A DNA stretch of 64,000 bases from Cryptomeria japonica. Lineage: Eukaryota > Streptophyta > Pinopsida > Cupressales > Cupressaceae. The position numbers were made by a program, and so were the translations under genes. The notes under the pieces are model-generated. The model was not told the DNA's origin. It did no database searches and worked only from the letters and a program-made list of their open reading frames with translations. Below, one piece after another: positions 11,669 through 22,462 of the stretch; position 1 is the first letter of the stretch; every line of letters starts with the position of its first letter. The stretch covers positions 258,153,533-258,217,532 of the forward strand of contig NC_081410.1 in the NCBI RefSeq assembly GCF_030272615.1, in the 5' to 3' direction.

Positions 11669-12646
11669 CTAGGCGAGAAAGGACATTACAGTCCTCCCTT
11701 CCCAGGATTGCTTGTCCTCAAGCAACCACCAAGCAATCCGCTGCTCCACTCTGATATAAATACCCAAACACCACAAAGCATAAAGCAACATAAAAGGGTG
11801 CAGATGTGACAATGCATCCAACAAATCAATACCCAAATCCCACACCAAGATGTTAAACCTGTCGTACAGTATGAAGAAGCCATATCTCATCAAATTGTCG
11901 CCCCATGCATCATTACTTAGCAGCAAGCGAATAGCAACATTTATAGACCCTTCATGAAGAACAATGATCATATATGATCCCACATGAGTATCCATAAAGT
12001 CAGATGAATCTAGAACATCAATGTCATCAAAGGCTGGTTCAAGTGATGTATCCACTAAGGTTATCAAGTAAGGATGCAATTCTTGCGCTACCAATGAATT
12101 TTGTGAATGTATACCTTTATTAAATCCCATTGCTAAGCATGAAGTATCATCACCTAAAGAATTTATATTGCTGTTAGCACCATGTACCAAGGCTGCCATA
12201 TCCCGAATATAAGGAGATATGTTACTGCTAGCATAATTGGGATAATCTGATTTATCCCCATGCCTCCCAATGGCATTTTCATCATCAATGTCAGCTTGCA
12301 TACACTTGGATGCCTCAAATTTTGGGTTATCATTTTTGGTAGCCCACAACACAATTTGTTTACCTCCATGAGTAAACTCAAGCTCCATGTTGTTGAAATC
12401 CTGAATGTGTCTTCCAAGGGACTTCAACCATGGTACTCCCAATACTAATTCGGTCCCACCAATACCAACCACATAGTACTCATCATCAAATGTATAATCA
12501 TCTAATTGTATGCCCAACCTTGGTATTTTTCTTGTGCACCTGATTTTGGATCCATCTGCCAACATGACGCTGAAACTAGGAAAGTCCTCCACTTTTAGTC
12601 CTTCCTTGACTACAAAGTCCTCATCAATAAAGTTGTGTAGCACCAC
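11669..12646 (-). pseudogene. Ty3-type protease domain fused to an unplaced tail
   Basis: A 325-codon open frame on the minus strand. Residues 1-105 match the C-terminal two thirds of a Ty3 aspartic protease (LHNFIDEDF, the MLADGSKIRC strand, ELVLGVPWLKSLG flap/hydrophobic region, then FTHGGKQIVLW). The catalytic DTG lies just upstream at about 12640-12665, in another frame. Residues ~106-300 match no pol domain I know. The last residues, WWLLEDKQSWEGRT, resemble the extreme C terminus of the chromovirus polyprotein at 28768 (RLLEDKQFQGGRT), and the stop falls inside the LTR in both. The simplest reading is an internal deletion of RT to integrase, with the tail kept in frame. Confidence 0.7.
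11691..11717 (-). promoter_or_regulatory. Polypurine tract of the gag/protease element
   Basis: On the minus strand CAAGCAATCCTGGGAAGGGA runs into GGAC directly before the 3' LTR start TGTAATGTCC. This is the expected plus-strand primer. The same layout (GACAAGCAAT.., purine run, LTR) occurs at 28787 and 54265. Confidence 0.75.
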
Positions 12647-12842
12647 TGTCCACCAAACACGTAACTCCTTGTCCTTTGATAATCCATTTTAACATGAAAA
12701 GATGATCTCTAGATCCACCAGATAGGGAAGCAATAGTACCATGTGTTTCGTCATCATGCTCACTATCCTCATCTTTGTCGACATCAGATATCACCTCAAT
12801 AAGACGAGGCTTGCCCTTCCCAAGACATCTATGTCCTGGCTC

Positions 12843-13994
12843 CTAAGGTTCTTTGCAAGAAAAGAAAAGGTTCTTTCTCCTTAACTCATTTCTTGACTCT
12901 TTTTCTACCTCAGGAGGTGTGTCCTTCGGTTGAATAGGAGCCTTCCCATCCAATTCATCATCTAATTTCTTATTCCTGAAGTTCTTCTCGTGTGGCTGAA
13001 AAGAAGGTGAGATCTCAAGATCAAGAGCTAACCCAATGGCAGCATGCAAGGTATTTATGTGCCTTGACCAACCCCCTTAGACTGTCACTTAGGCCTTGTA
13101 CAAACAACATACTGACTCTCCTTTCTGACATATCAGGAACCATGATATAATTTTTTTGGAACTCATTAACATATGATTCCACATGTCCAAGTTGCTTGAG
13201 CTGAGCCAAATCCATGCAATAGACCTTTACATCTTTCCAGTCAAAGCGAGCAATCAGCTTATTGACAAATTCCTCATAGGAATGAATTAAGGCATGATCC
13301 TGGGACACTAACCCATGGTGCCACCAATCATATGCTACACCCTCTAGATGCATCGTGGCAAACTGTATAGCCTTCTCTTCCTCCATAGGTTTCAGTGACA
13401 GGAATGTATCAAGTTTGTGCACCCATGATCTAGCACTTACTTTCTCGCTTCCATTGAAAGTGGGCAAAGAAACCTTATTCAATGCATCCTTAAATTGCTT
13501 AGTCTGAGTGCCTTGCTTGGTTTGCTCTCTAGGTCTCCTTTCTTGCCTCTCCATGCAATATCGAGCCTTGTCCTTCCCTAATTCATAAAGTGATTTAAAT
13601 TCATTAATTATCTGGCATCAACAGGGAGAGCTCTGTACTCATCATAAGCCACCATAACATCATCAATGATGTGTGTCCTCTCTTCCTCTACTTCGGGAAT
13701 TGCTTCTTCTTCATTTTGCCTTGGCAAAAACAAAGGTCAAAGTGGCCGATCAGATCTTGTGCTCGCTGTCCTAACAAAATTAGAAGCCGTTCTGCCTTGA
13801 TTTTCATGCCCAGCCTCACTTCTTTCACCATCATGACTTGGTGCTTGTGGCTAGACCCTCAAAATACCAATCGCATTAAGGAGTTTTTGTTGTGACTGCG
13901 TGAAAGTCTGCATTATCTGCTGCTGTCGCTGAGCCATTTGAGCCATAATATCCTGAAGATTTGGTTGTCCATTTCCACCTCCTCGTTCTGCCAT
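12843..13994 (-). pseudogene. Ty3-type gag, broken
   Basis: Gag forms the particle shell and binds element RNA. The start is the ATG at 13994, opening MAERGGGNGQPNLQDIMAQM with a Gln-rich helix, and the frame breaks at about 13855. The core at 13554-13021 holds VSARSWVHKLDTFLSLKPME and AYDWWHHGLV, the retrotransposon gag domain, followed by SYVNEFQKNYIMVPDMSERR. The segment 13049-12843 continues in another frame. The corresponding gag at 32364-33437 is clearly related (RTWVQKLDTYFQ, EWWHHGM). No complete zinc knuckle is visible. At least two frameshifts or stops make it non-functional. Confidence 0.75.
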
Positions 13995-14180
13995 ATTGCT
14001 AGGTTCAAACAAAATTTCTTGTTTCTCTACAATTTCTTCGTCTGGTTGTGCGACTCTTCATTTGGTGTAATAACAATGAGGTCCAACCTCTCTTGGGAAC
14101 ATTCCAGATAAATCAACTCCCCATGCAACTGCAAAATATGACATGCACAAGAAACCTTCACAGGCTGGCAGGGTCACTAT

Positions 14181-14193
14181 GCTCTGATACCAC
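14181..14193 (-). promoter_or_regulatory. Primer binding site, tRNA-iMet type
   Basis: The minus strand reads GTGGTATCAGAGC directly after the LTR end. TGGTATCAGAGC is the standard plant initiator-Met primer site, complementary to the tRNA 3' end. It marks 14194 as the 5' LTR edge of a minus-strand element. Confidence 0.9.
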
Positions 14194-16580
14194 TGAAATA
14201 TCCTTTTCTCTGATTTTAAGGAACTTATTGCAATATGTATGTTCGTTTAGGTGAATTGACTCATAACAATAAACGTTCAATTTATGATAGCCAATACCGA
14301 AGAAATATAGAAGCAATGATCATTGATAGAACTATATTTTATTGAAATTCAAAACTCAAGTTACACATACTGAACTAGCAAATGATTAGCCCAGAATTGA
14401 AAACATATCAGTCACTAACCTATCCCCTGATAAAAAGATTATCACAGACTTGTAGCAGGCCTGCAATTCATTACTGTGGAGTCAAACCCTTCCTGTGCTG
14501 TGATTTTCAGTAATTATTATACCAGTTGTGATTTCTTCTTGGCACTTGGATTGCTAAATAAGCATTTTATTCTTCTGAAGATGATTAGTCTGCTTCTACT
14601 CAATATAGGATTGAAATCTAAGCCAAATACCTGCCATGGCTACCTTTGTAATTTATGGTGTAATGTCCCCATTTTTTTTGAAGGCAGAATAATTAATTAA
14701 GTTGTCCCAATTAATGATATTTCTTAAGGATAGCTTAATTGATTATTTTAATTAAAAGTATTAAGTTAATTATTTATTAAGTTGTCAAATAAATAAAAAT
14801 TAAAAGGTAGCTTTATATTTAATTAATTTAATAAAGTGACTTAAATTAATATTATATCATAAAAGTCACTTAAGTGAAATAATATTATTTCTAGAAACTT
14901 CTTGAAAGGATGGAGAAAAAGTATAAAAGGAAGGTCAAGTTAATCTTCTAATCATTGAGGATTTGATATTTGATTTGGAGTTCTTCGTGGTGAAGGAACC
15001 AGCTTGGGTTTCTACCATTATTGAGTCTTTGGGAACAAAAACTCCCATTGAATACGCAATTTTGAGGCCGTGAAACTATCAGCTGAATTATTGCCAAAGG
15101 GTGGGCTTCATTCAAAGGTACAATTTGTGTTACATTAGAGGTCTCCGTCTTACAGATCTTTCATTAAAGCTTATTTTCAGCCATTGAAGGAGTTTCAATC
15201 TGCATATTCATACTCAGATTTTGGTTTGTTTTGGCACCTCCTTGTATCTGAATTTTGTGGACATTGGCTCAGACTCTTTGTAGCTGCTTGGAGATCGTTT
15301 TAGGAACAAATTGGGGGAGTTTCAAGGCTGCATTTATTAATTCATCAGGTCTGCTATGCTACAACAAGGGCACCATTGGCAAGACATATTTATTCATATC
15401 TTCATATTGAGGCATCCAGTGGTTGTGGGTATTGGTTTATTCACTTTGTATTGCCCACACAATCATTTGCATCACACTTTTGGGACGAAAGACTCCTGAT
15501 ATTATTTTATTTTGCATCTGCAATCCAAGGGCAGGGGGTGGCCTCTAGTAAGGGGGTGATTTTGCATCTAGAGGGCTCAAAAAAATCCAATAAAAATCAG
15601 TCTTCATTGGGACAGCCTCCTCTTCAATTCAGCATCTCTAAACCAGGCTTTTGAGCATTCATTGTTATTGAAGCAATTATTTTCAGAGGTACTGGTATTC
15701 AGAAAATTAGGGGAAGCCATTAGAGATTCAGTTACATCTTGTTATTGCATCAATAATTGACATTGCTTATTTTAGAAAAGTCTGAAATAAAATCTGAAAT
15801 TTAGTTGCAGCAAAAGTGTACTTCAGACTTCATTATTTCTGAAACATGTATGACAATTATATAACAAAATGCCAACTTCAGAATTGATGCAAATTTGAGT
15901 TGTTTCCTTTAATGGTTAGCTTGTCATATGTTCCTCGATGCTTGCAAATCAGTTTATATAAGTTTCAGACTGTATGTGATCTGTTTGACAATATTCCTTG
16001 AATCAAAAACCAAAACTGCATCAGAAACGAGATAACACGCAAAATTATACTAGCTGTCCAAAACTGCATAACATGCAGGTTATTCAGTCTGAAATTCAGA
16101 ACAGATTAAAAGGTTGGTAGACAACTGTTCGATAATATTCCTTGTACTCCTCAGTCATATAACAGCAAGGGATATTACATACGGATGAACGAAAAAGCAT
16201 CAAGTATGCTTGGGGTTGCGTCCAGGCATGGAGTTCTTAGCTCTTAGGGTTTTCATCCTGAAAAAGCTAGTAGTTTGATTCCTTGCATAGAGAAACATAA
16301 ACTCAAAATGATTCAAAATAATCTCTCTTCCCATCAATGCCTCTATATAAATAGTCTTTCAGCCCAAAAATCTGGGATCACATTCTGAATTCTCTGATTT
16401 TTGGTGACTTGGACATTTAATGATTAACTTTGCATATATCTTTAATTATAATCACCCACCATGTGGATTTTGCCTAGGAATATTTAAGTCATAACTTAAA
16501 TGGCCCCATTTAATGATTGCTAATGAATAATTAAATTCATATTAACCATAACTATAGCTTTTTGGCCCAAAAATTTAATT
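14194..16580 (-). repeat. 5' LTR of the gag/protease element, interrupted and truncated
   Basis: Parts 14194-14658 and 16185-16580 match 9134-9602 and 9603-11570 (less its own insert). A solo LTR splits it. The distal ~110 bp found in the left LTR are missing, and copia RT sequence follows at once. Confidence 0.85.
14659..16179 (+). mobile_element. Solo LTR with TATGG/TACGG target duplication
   Basis: A 1,521-bp insert starting TGTAATGTCCCC and ending GGGATATTACA, flanked by TATGG (14654-14658) and TACGG (16180-16184), a 5-bp duplication with one change. The left LTR at about 9597 keeps the empty site. Plus orientation is supported by a TATA box TATAAAAGG at 14922-14930. No coding content. 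Confidence 0.85.
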
Positions 16581-16582
16581 TG

Positions 16583-17620
16583 GATACCATAAACCATAAG
16601 TCACAATGCCCTTTAGATACCTAAAGATTCTTTTTACAGTATTAACATGAGAAACTTTAGGAGCAGATTGAAATCTAGCAACCATACAAACTGCTTGCAT
16701 GATAACAGGTCTTGATCCAGTAAGATACAATAAGTTGCCTATCATGGACCTATACTCTGTCTGATTTGTATAAGTGACTCATCATTGTTACTCAATTTTC
16801 AACCAGTTATCATTAGAATATTCACAGGCATACAATCCTCCATTTGAAACTTCTTGAGCATTTCTTTTGCATACTTAGTTTGAGATAAAAATATAACTTT
16901 ATCTAACTGTGAAACTTGTAACCCAAGAAAGAAAGAAAGTTCTCCAATCATAGACATTTCAAATTCTATTTGCATTTGAGTAGCAAAATCTTTGCATATG
17001 TTGTCATCATTTCCACCAAAAACAATATCATCAACATAAATAACAACTGCAAACACATGCTCATCTATTGTTTTGAAATATAAATTGCTACCTATATTAC
17101 CTCTATAGAACCCTTGCTTTAGAAGATATTGATCTAGTCTGGAATACCGAGCCCTAGGTGCCTGTTTTAGACCATATAAGCCTTTCATCAACCTGCAAAC
17201 ATAGACTTCTTTACCTGGAGACTGAAAACCGTTTGGCTGCTCTATATACACTTCCTCTTCCAAATTCCCATTCAAAAATGCTGATTTTACGTCCATCTAC
17301 CAAACTTTAAAATTCTTGTAAACTAAGAATGCTAAGAACATTCGAATGGTTTCCAATCGAGCTACAAGGGCGAATGTCTCTTTGAAACCAATGCCCTCAA
17401 CTTGTGCATACTCTTTGCAAACAAGCCTTGCCTTATTCCTAACAATTTTGCCATCCTGATTAAGTTCGTTCCTAAACACCCATTTGGCACCAATTTCATT
17501 CTTATTGGTAGGTCTAGGAACTAACTCCCATGTTTTATTTTTCTCAATCTGACTCAACTCTTCCATTTCCTTGATCCAACTTTCATCTTTGCTAGCTTCA
17601 TTGTATGTCTTAGGTTCCAT
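16583..17620 (-). pseudogene. Copia reverse transcriptase, broken
   Basis: The minus strand encodes a copia RT, which copies element RNA to DNA. Blocks in order: WELVPRPTNKNEIGAKWVFR and ARLVCKEYAQVEGIGF (17560-17370), MDVKSAFLNGNLEEEVYIEQ (17296), LMKGLYGLKQAPRARY (17180), and the catalytic motif YVDD in AVVIYVDDIVFGG (about 17030), which is intact. LSFFLGLQV and QTKYAKEMLKKF follow. A TAG at 17297-17299 lies in the same frame between two long open parts. After 16799 the frame is lost, though TGSRPVIMQAV and LKGIVTYGLWYP remain readable in pieces. The sequence stops at the insertion edge at 16580. Confidence 0.85.
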
Positions 17621-18234
17621 TTCAGATAGTAAAGAGAGATGAACTTCTTCATCATTTGATTTTGCAACTCATGTTCTTGTTTGAAATCCATCATCTTTGT
17701 GTCCTATTATCTATTGCTCAGGATGATTCTTTTTCACAAATTTTGAGGGATTCTTTTCAACAATATCTTCAAAATTCTTCTCACCACCATTTTCAATGCC
17801 TGTTTCAACAACATGTTCAGGAGTTTGTTTAGTATCATTTTCAAAATCTTTTTCAACAATATTTTTAGATTCTTTTCTATTAATAGGTTCTAGTTCACGT
17901 TCTTTTGTGATATCTTCCGGCACAATTTCATCAGTCTTTACATTAATACTTTCAACAACCTTTTTCAATCTATTGTTATAGCATTTATAAGCCTTGTTAT
18001 GAGTGGAATATCCAAGAAATATACCATCATCACCCTTGGAATCAAAATTGCCCTAACCATCTTCATCCTTTTTAATAAAACATCTACTACCAAAAACCCT
18101 AAAGTATTTAATAGAAGTTGGTCTGCCATACCATAATTCATAGGGAGTTTTCTTACTATTTAGCCTCAATTGTACTCTATTAAGAGTATATACTGATGTA
18201 TGAATTGTTTCCACCCAAAAACTGTCAGATATCT
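17621..18234 (-). pseudogene. Copia integrase C-terminal part and INT-RT linker, broken
   Basis: Minus strand: VQLRLNSKKTPYELWYGRP (18180) and the GKDD-like region FIKKDEDG..GNFDSKGDDG with IFLGYSTHNKAYKCYN (about 18000), hallmarks of the copia integrase C terminus. From 17968 to 17711 there is a Glu/Lys-rich linker with loosely repeated NIVEK/DIVEK words. A stop follows DEDG near 18050. The upstream integrase core is found beyond the inserted LTR at 23285; both ends carry the same TATCT. Confidence 0.8.
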
Positions 18235-18768
18235 TGTAATATCCTCAATTTTGTGAAGACTCATCAAGAGCATTGGAATAAAGACTTCGAAGGGGCCAGC
18301 GATTTATCAACCAATGATGATGGAAGATCGATCAGCTGTGTTAATACCATAAGGTGGCAAATAGATTGAATCATTATTAAGGCAGCGGTAGTGATAATCA
18401 TTACCATTGGTGTGCAGTACCAACAAAAGGCACGAGTTGATTGAATAAATAGGAGTGATTACAATATCAAGTGATGTAATTCATACTACTAAGTCACCAT
18501 ACGGTGATGTGAATAAGGAACGATAACACGGAAGGAGGAAGAGACTTAGACCAAGGGTGATAAATAGATTAGAATGATGTTAACATCGATAGGTATATGT
18601 TATTGATCGTAATAAGAATTAGTAAATAACGATAGCAAAGAGAGTGATATTAGCAAGTCGAAAGAGTCATGAAGACAACTAGCTGTCACCAATTGATAAT
18701 GTCGATTAAGACAAAGATACCAAACTACCAATTATAAATTAATTGATATCGGTCTACTAATGAATAAG

Positions 18769-19591
18769 TGATGCAGCCATAACCGGTAAAAACCCTCAAA
18801 GAGAATCAACCGGCTTATGCAGCAAGAGTAACACAACGAAAGCAGCAAGAAAACATAACAAGATTACATAAATAGATCATATTATTGCTTTAGAACTTCC
18901 GACAACCATCCGGTCATCATCATATAATCATCAAAGAACATCCATTAGTTAATCGGTTACATGCAGGCTATCAGCTAGATACAATCCAACTGGGACTCTA
19001 AGAATCAACCGGATCACAAAATGTGAATCTTAATCCTTATTCTCAATTCTACTTCCTCTGCCCCTACAAATGCTTACATAACATCATATTTATACCCACC
19101 GGAACATATTTGAGTCGGCCTCATAAGATTACATTTACCAATGCAGGAAAATGAAAAGTGTAACTAGGTCGGCGCTAAGAATTAAAGAAATATTTCTGGA
19201 AAATAACAACCACGAAGTGCAATTCAGCAAGAAGGTCAGCCACACGCCAAAGAACATCAGACAAGACCTGAAATAGATCCACACACCAAGAATCGCGCCG
19301 GTAATGAAGGAAAACCAACCGGTAAGCACAAGAACTATCCCAAAACCCATAAACACTCAACCGAAATTGACAACTGACCGGAAAAGAACCCAAATGAACT
19401 GAAAATCTGGAATCAAGCACATGAACCAGCCTGGAAACCGAAAATAAGATCTACCACGAAAAGAAAGCAACTACCGGTACCAACCAGTAAGAACACAAAA
19501 AATTGCGTAAGAACTAGACAAGAACAAAACAGAAAGGAAATATTTTTGGTTGATGCAAGATTGCTCATCAACCGGGGATGCTCCTGCATCA
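18769..19591 (-). repeat. 3' LTR of the gag-protease element
   Basis: It starts TGATGCAGCCATAACCGG and ends GATGCTCCTGCATCA. It matches 21682-22462 along its length but holds extra short segments, including one near 18915-18955. The 8-bp ends TGATGCAG/CTGCATCA are inverted repeats. Confidence 0.9.
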
Positions 19592-19630
19592 GACAACCTA
19601 GGTAGAAAAAGATGTTCCATGAGAGGCAAC

Positions 19631-20404
19631 TCATGAACATCTAGAAGGATTCGGAATAAAAACCCCATGTTCATTTTTGATCCAAACATCTTCTTTATCT
19701 GCCAACCTCTGCTTTAGATCCTCCGGTGCCTCAACTAGCTTCTCTAGCCCTTGACTCTCTTTGTTTCTCTTCCTTTGCTTCAGATCCACACATTGTTTCT
19801 GTTTACTGCCTTCTTTCTTCTGCAACTCTGATTTGTTTCTGCCACAGGACTTCATCCGGTTTGTCACCATAAGCTCTCTGTCATCCGGTTCTATCTGTTC
19901 ATCAGGCTCATCTGTCAGATCCTTCTGCAAACTCATGTCACCCTCCGGTATAACCTCTGCAACTGTTTCTATCAGATATTTCTTCAAGTCACCTTCCGGT
20001 ATAACCTCTGCAACCGATTTCTCAAGACTCATATTCTTCACTTCCTTCTCTTTCTCCTTCAAAGAAATCAATGTGAACTTCTACCCATCCTTCTCAATAG
20101 TGACTAGGTTTCTTCTACAGTCATAGATAGCTCCTCTATCAAACTGCCAAGGTTTTCCCAACAAGACATGACAAGCACTCATAGATACAACATCACACAA
20201 GACCTCATCCCTGAAAGGCCCACTATTAAAATTCACCAAACACTGTTCCTTTATCTCTATCTTTTGATCATCTTGTAACCAACTTACCTCACAAGGACAA
20301 GGATGCTCAAGCCTCTTCAATCCAAGCTTCACAACCATCTCCTCAGATACCAAATTGTCAGTACTTCCACTATCCACAATAACCTTGCAACACTTACCAC
20401 CTGA
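19631..20404 (-). pseudogene. Ty3-type protease plus acidic/basic tail, broken
   Basis: The minus strand shows the aspartic protease active site VDSGSTDNLVSEEM (D at about 20377), then the RDEVLCDVV strand and HVLLGKPWQFDRGA, the second hydrophobic strand. A TAG at 20081-20083 lies in the same frame as the following 146-codon open part, which has two copies of VAEVIPEGD and a Lys-rich region and stops 40 bp before the LTR. Upstream, the protease frame is offset from gag: a loss of two bases in a TG run near 20410 would explain it, since the flanking residues otherwise continue smoothly. The protease would process gag; no polymerase follows. Confidence 0.8.
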
Positions 20405-20405
20405 T

Positions 20406-21503
20406 TTACACAGTCCAGAAAAGACTCTTCCTCTGAGTAGATCCGGTATTCTTTCTTTTGAACATAAGGGATTCTCCTTGCTTCGGTGAACAGTCAGATC
20501 CGGTACCTTCTACCTTCGGTTCCTCATTTGCCACACAACTTCTTGCCATTCCCTGCTTACATTCATAGAATCTATGTATGGCTTCTCCACACTTGTAACA
20601 TTTGCCAGGAAATTCTCTACCGGTATTGCTACTACCTTTCCTTTGTGTTTTCTGTTCCGGTTCTTTACTCCACTTAGGTTTTGATTCATCTTCCTCAATC
20701 GGTTTCTTCATGCTGTCACTCATCTGTCCTTTGAATTTCTCCTTCCCTCTATTCGGTTGTCTTCTCCTCATCTTCTCTTCAACTTTCAAAGCATACTGGT
20801 AAGCTTCTTCAATTGTGGAAACCCTCAACATACTCATTTCATCCTGAATGTTAAATGCAAGTCCATTTATGTACCTCGCCACCTTTTCTCTGTCCATCTC
20901 TCTATGTCTAGATCTAATCACCACCTTGCAGAATTCCTCAGTATATTCCTTCACAGTCATGTATCTCTGTTTCAGGTTCTGCAACTTCTTGAACAACTCA
21001 AATTCATAGTCTCTCGGTATGAACTTGGCCTTCAATCTTGCAACCATCTGTCTCCACCGGGTGATCTTCGATTCACCATTCTCACCTCTGTCTTTTTGTA
21101 ATTCTTTCCACCATAAGGAAGCATGCCCTTTCAACCTAGTCTGTGCCAAACGAACTCTCTGTGGGTCCTTGACATCCTCAAACTCAAAGTAATCCTCCAA
21201 CTCTCCGATCGAATCGATCGGATTCTCCAGGTTCAGCGTTTCGGAAAAGTTGGAACCTTCAACTTTATGAACTTTACTCGCTTGTGCCACTCCTCTCAGG
21301 AATCTTTCCTCTCTTTCATCTTCCGGTCCTTCATCTTCTTCAAGCTCTTCATCGGCTTCTTCATATTCATCCTCAGAATCAGGGTTTCTCCGCAAACCAG
21401 CCAAAGCGTTTCGGATTTCGTTCCTCACTTCATTCTTGAAGTCTTTCATCATCTGCTCTACCCTTTGGGGGTTTGTCCTTCTAGGCGACATCTCCTCTTC
21501 CAC
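20406..21503 (-). CDS. Ty3-type gag with zinc knuckle
   Basis: A 365-codon open frame, the best preserved gag in the window. It starts MEEEMSPRRTNPQRVEQMMK, about 180 bp inside the 5' LTR edge. Residues ~45-70 are strongly acidic. The retrotransposon gag domain is at ~95-210 (IGELEDYFEFEDVKD, LKGHASLWWKELQ, WRQMVARLKAKFIP, TVKEYTEEFCKV). A CCHC zinc knuckle CYKCGEAIHRFYEC lies near residue 300 (20559-20600) after a Lys/Arg-rich stretch. It should form particles and package its RNA. The frame ends by the apparent 2-bp loss that separates it from protease, so the stop is probably not original. Confidence 0.85.
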   Translation of the reverse strand: MEEEMSPRRTNPQRVEQMMKDFKNEVRNEIRNALAGLRRNPDSEDEYEEADEELEEDEGPEDEREERFLRGVAQASKVHKVEGSNFSETLNLENPIDSIGELEDYFEFEDVKDPQRVRLAQTRLKGHASLWWKELQKDRGENGESKITRWRQMVARLKAKFIPRDYEFELFKKLQNLKQRYMTVKEYTEEFCKVVIRSRHREMDREKVARYINGLAFNIQDEMSMLRVSTIEEAYQYALKVEEKMRRRQPNRGKEKFKGQMSDSMKKPIEEDESKPKWSKEPEQKTQRKGSSNTGREFPGKCYKCGEAIHRFYECKQGMARSCVANEEPKVEGTGSDCSPKQGESLMFKRKNTGSTQRKSLFWTV

Positions 21504-21667
21504 CTCGGTGAACTACCTCAACTCAACGATCTGACTACTGGTTTCAATTGCCTCCCCTCGATGATCTATTGAACACACGTGCAACCTGCCTAAAATCAGT
21601 GATTTGTCCACCCAAAGGAATGCCTCAATGTTCGCAAACAATTCTTCCACTGGCTAGTCCATAACCA

Positions 21668-21681
21668 GCTTTGATACCACT
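21668..21681 (-). promoter_or_regulatory. Primer binding site, Met type with changes
   Basis: The minus strand reads AGTGGTATCAAAGCT directly after the LTR end, matching TGGTATCAGAGC except for one base. Confidence 0.8.
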
Positions 21682-22462
21682 TGATGCAGCCATAACTGAT
21701 AAAAACCCTCAAAGAGAATCACCCGGCTTATGCAACAAGAGTAACACCACGAAAGAAGCAAGAAAACATAACAAGATTACATAAACAGATCATATTATTG
21801 CATTAGAACTTCCGGCAACCATCCGGTAGTTAATCGGTTACATACAGGCTATCAGCCAGATACAATCCAATCGGGACTCTAAGAATCAACCGGATCACAA
21901 ATGCGAATCTTAATCCTTATTCTCAATTCTACTTCCTCTGCCCCTACAAATGATTACATAACATCATATTTATACCCACCGGAACATATCCGGGTCGGCC
22001 TCATAAGATTACATTTTACCAATGCAGGGAAATGAAACGCGTAACTAGGTCGGCCCTAAGAATTAAAGAAATCTTTCCAGAAAATAACAACCACGAAGTG
22101 CGGTTCAGCAAGAAGGTTAGCCACACGCCAAAGAACATCGGACAAGACCCGAAATAGATCCACATGCCAAGAATCGCGTCGGTAATGAAGGAAAACCAAT
22201 CGGTAAGCACAAGAACTGTCCCGAAACCTAGAAATAGTCAACCGAAAGCGATAACTGACTGGAAAAGAACCCAAATGAACTGAAAATTTGGAATCAAGCA
22301 CATGAACTAGCCTGGAAAACAAAAATAATATTTGCCATGAAATTAAAGCAACTACCGGTAAGAACAAAGAAAACTGCATAAGAACTAGACAAGAACAAAA
22401 CTGAAAGGAAATATATTTGGTTGATGCAAGATTGCTCATTGACTGGGGATGCTCCTGCATCA
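21682..22462 (-). repeat. 5' LTR of the gag-protease element
   Basis: 781 bp, TGATGCAG to CTGCATCA, matching 18769-19591 with scattered base changes and two short gaps. The right end meets the ATAAG duplication. Confidence 0.9.

Larger units (their letters stand above)
9134..11690 (-). repeat. 3' LTR of the gag/protease element, interrupted
   Basis: Two parts, 9134-9700 and 11289-11690, make an LTR of about 969 bp, split by a solo LTR. It begins TGAAATATCC and ends GGACATTACA on the plus strand, so the element reads TGTAATGTCC..TTTCA on the minus. The right LTR keeps the uninterrupted join TTCCTTGCATAGAG (about 16280), which proves the insertion. CTCTATATAAATAG near 11345 holds a possible minus-strand TATA box. 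Confidence 0.85.
9134..16580 (-). mobile_element. Ty3-type LTR element with gag and protease only, inserted in copia
   Basis: LTRs at 9134-11690 and 14194-16580 (each interrupted by a solo LTR) flank an internal region of only 2.5 kb (11691-14193) with an exact tRNA-iMet type primer site, a gag, a protease domain and a short unplaced segment, but no RT, RNase H or integrase. It splits the copia RNase H region. The left edge TATA|TGAAAT is clean; the right LTR is truncated at about 16580 so no target duplication can be read. It must have relied on enzymes of a related full element. Confidence 0.8.
18769..22462 (-). mobile_element. Complete non-autonomous Ty3-type element (gag-protease, no pol)
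   Basis: A 3,694-bp element with exact ATAAG target duplications (18764-18768, 22463-22467), LTRs of 823 and 781 bp that begin TGATGCAG and end CTGCATCA, a Met-type primer site, and one gag-protease coding region running directly into the 3' LTR. RT, RNase H and integrase are absent and there is no room for them. This resembles the published TR-GAG class of plant elements, here with a protease domain as well. It must be moved by enzymes of another element. Confidence 0.9.

Noticed and set aside
15376-15654. 92-codon plus-strand frame as a host exon
   Set aside because: It lies wholly inside a solo LTR with target duplications and has no family features.
19135-19689. Hydrophobic minus-strand frames suggesting membrane proteins
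   Set aside because: They lie in the LTR and at its edge; the matching LTR at 22016-22463 has similar frames with shifts, so they are chance translations.
19761-21572. Several plus-strand frames of 60-149 codons
   Set aside because: They are antisense shadows of the gag and protease frames, whose domain motifs read clearly on the minus strand.
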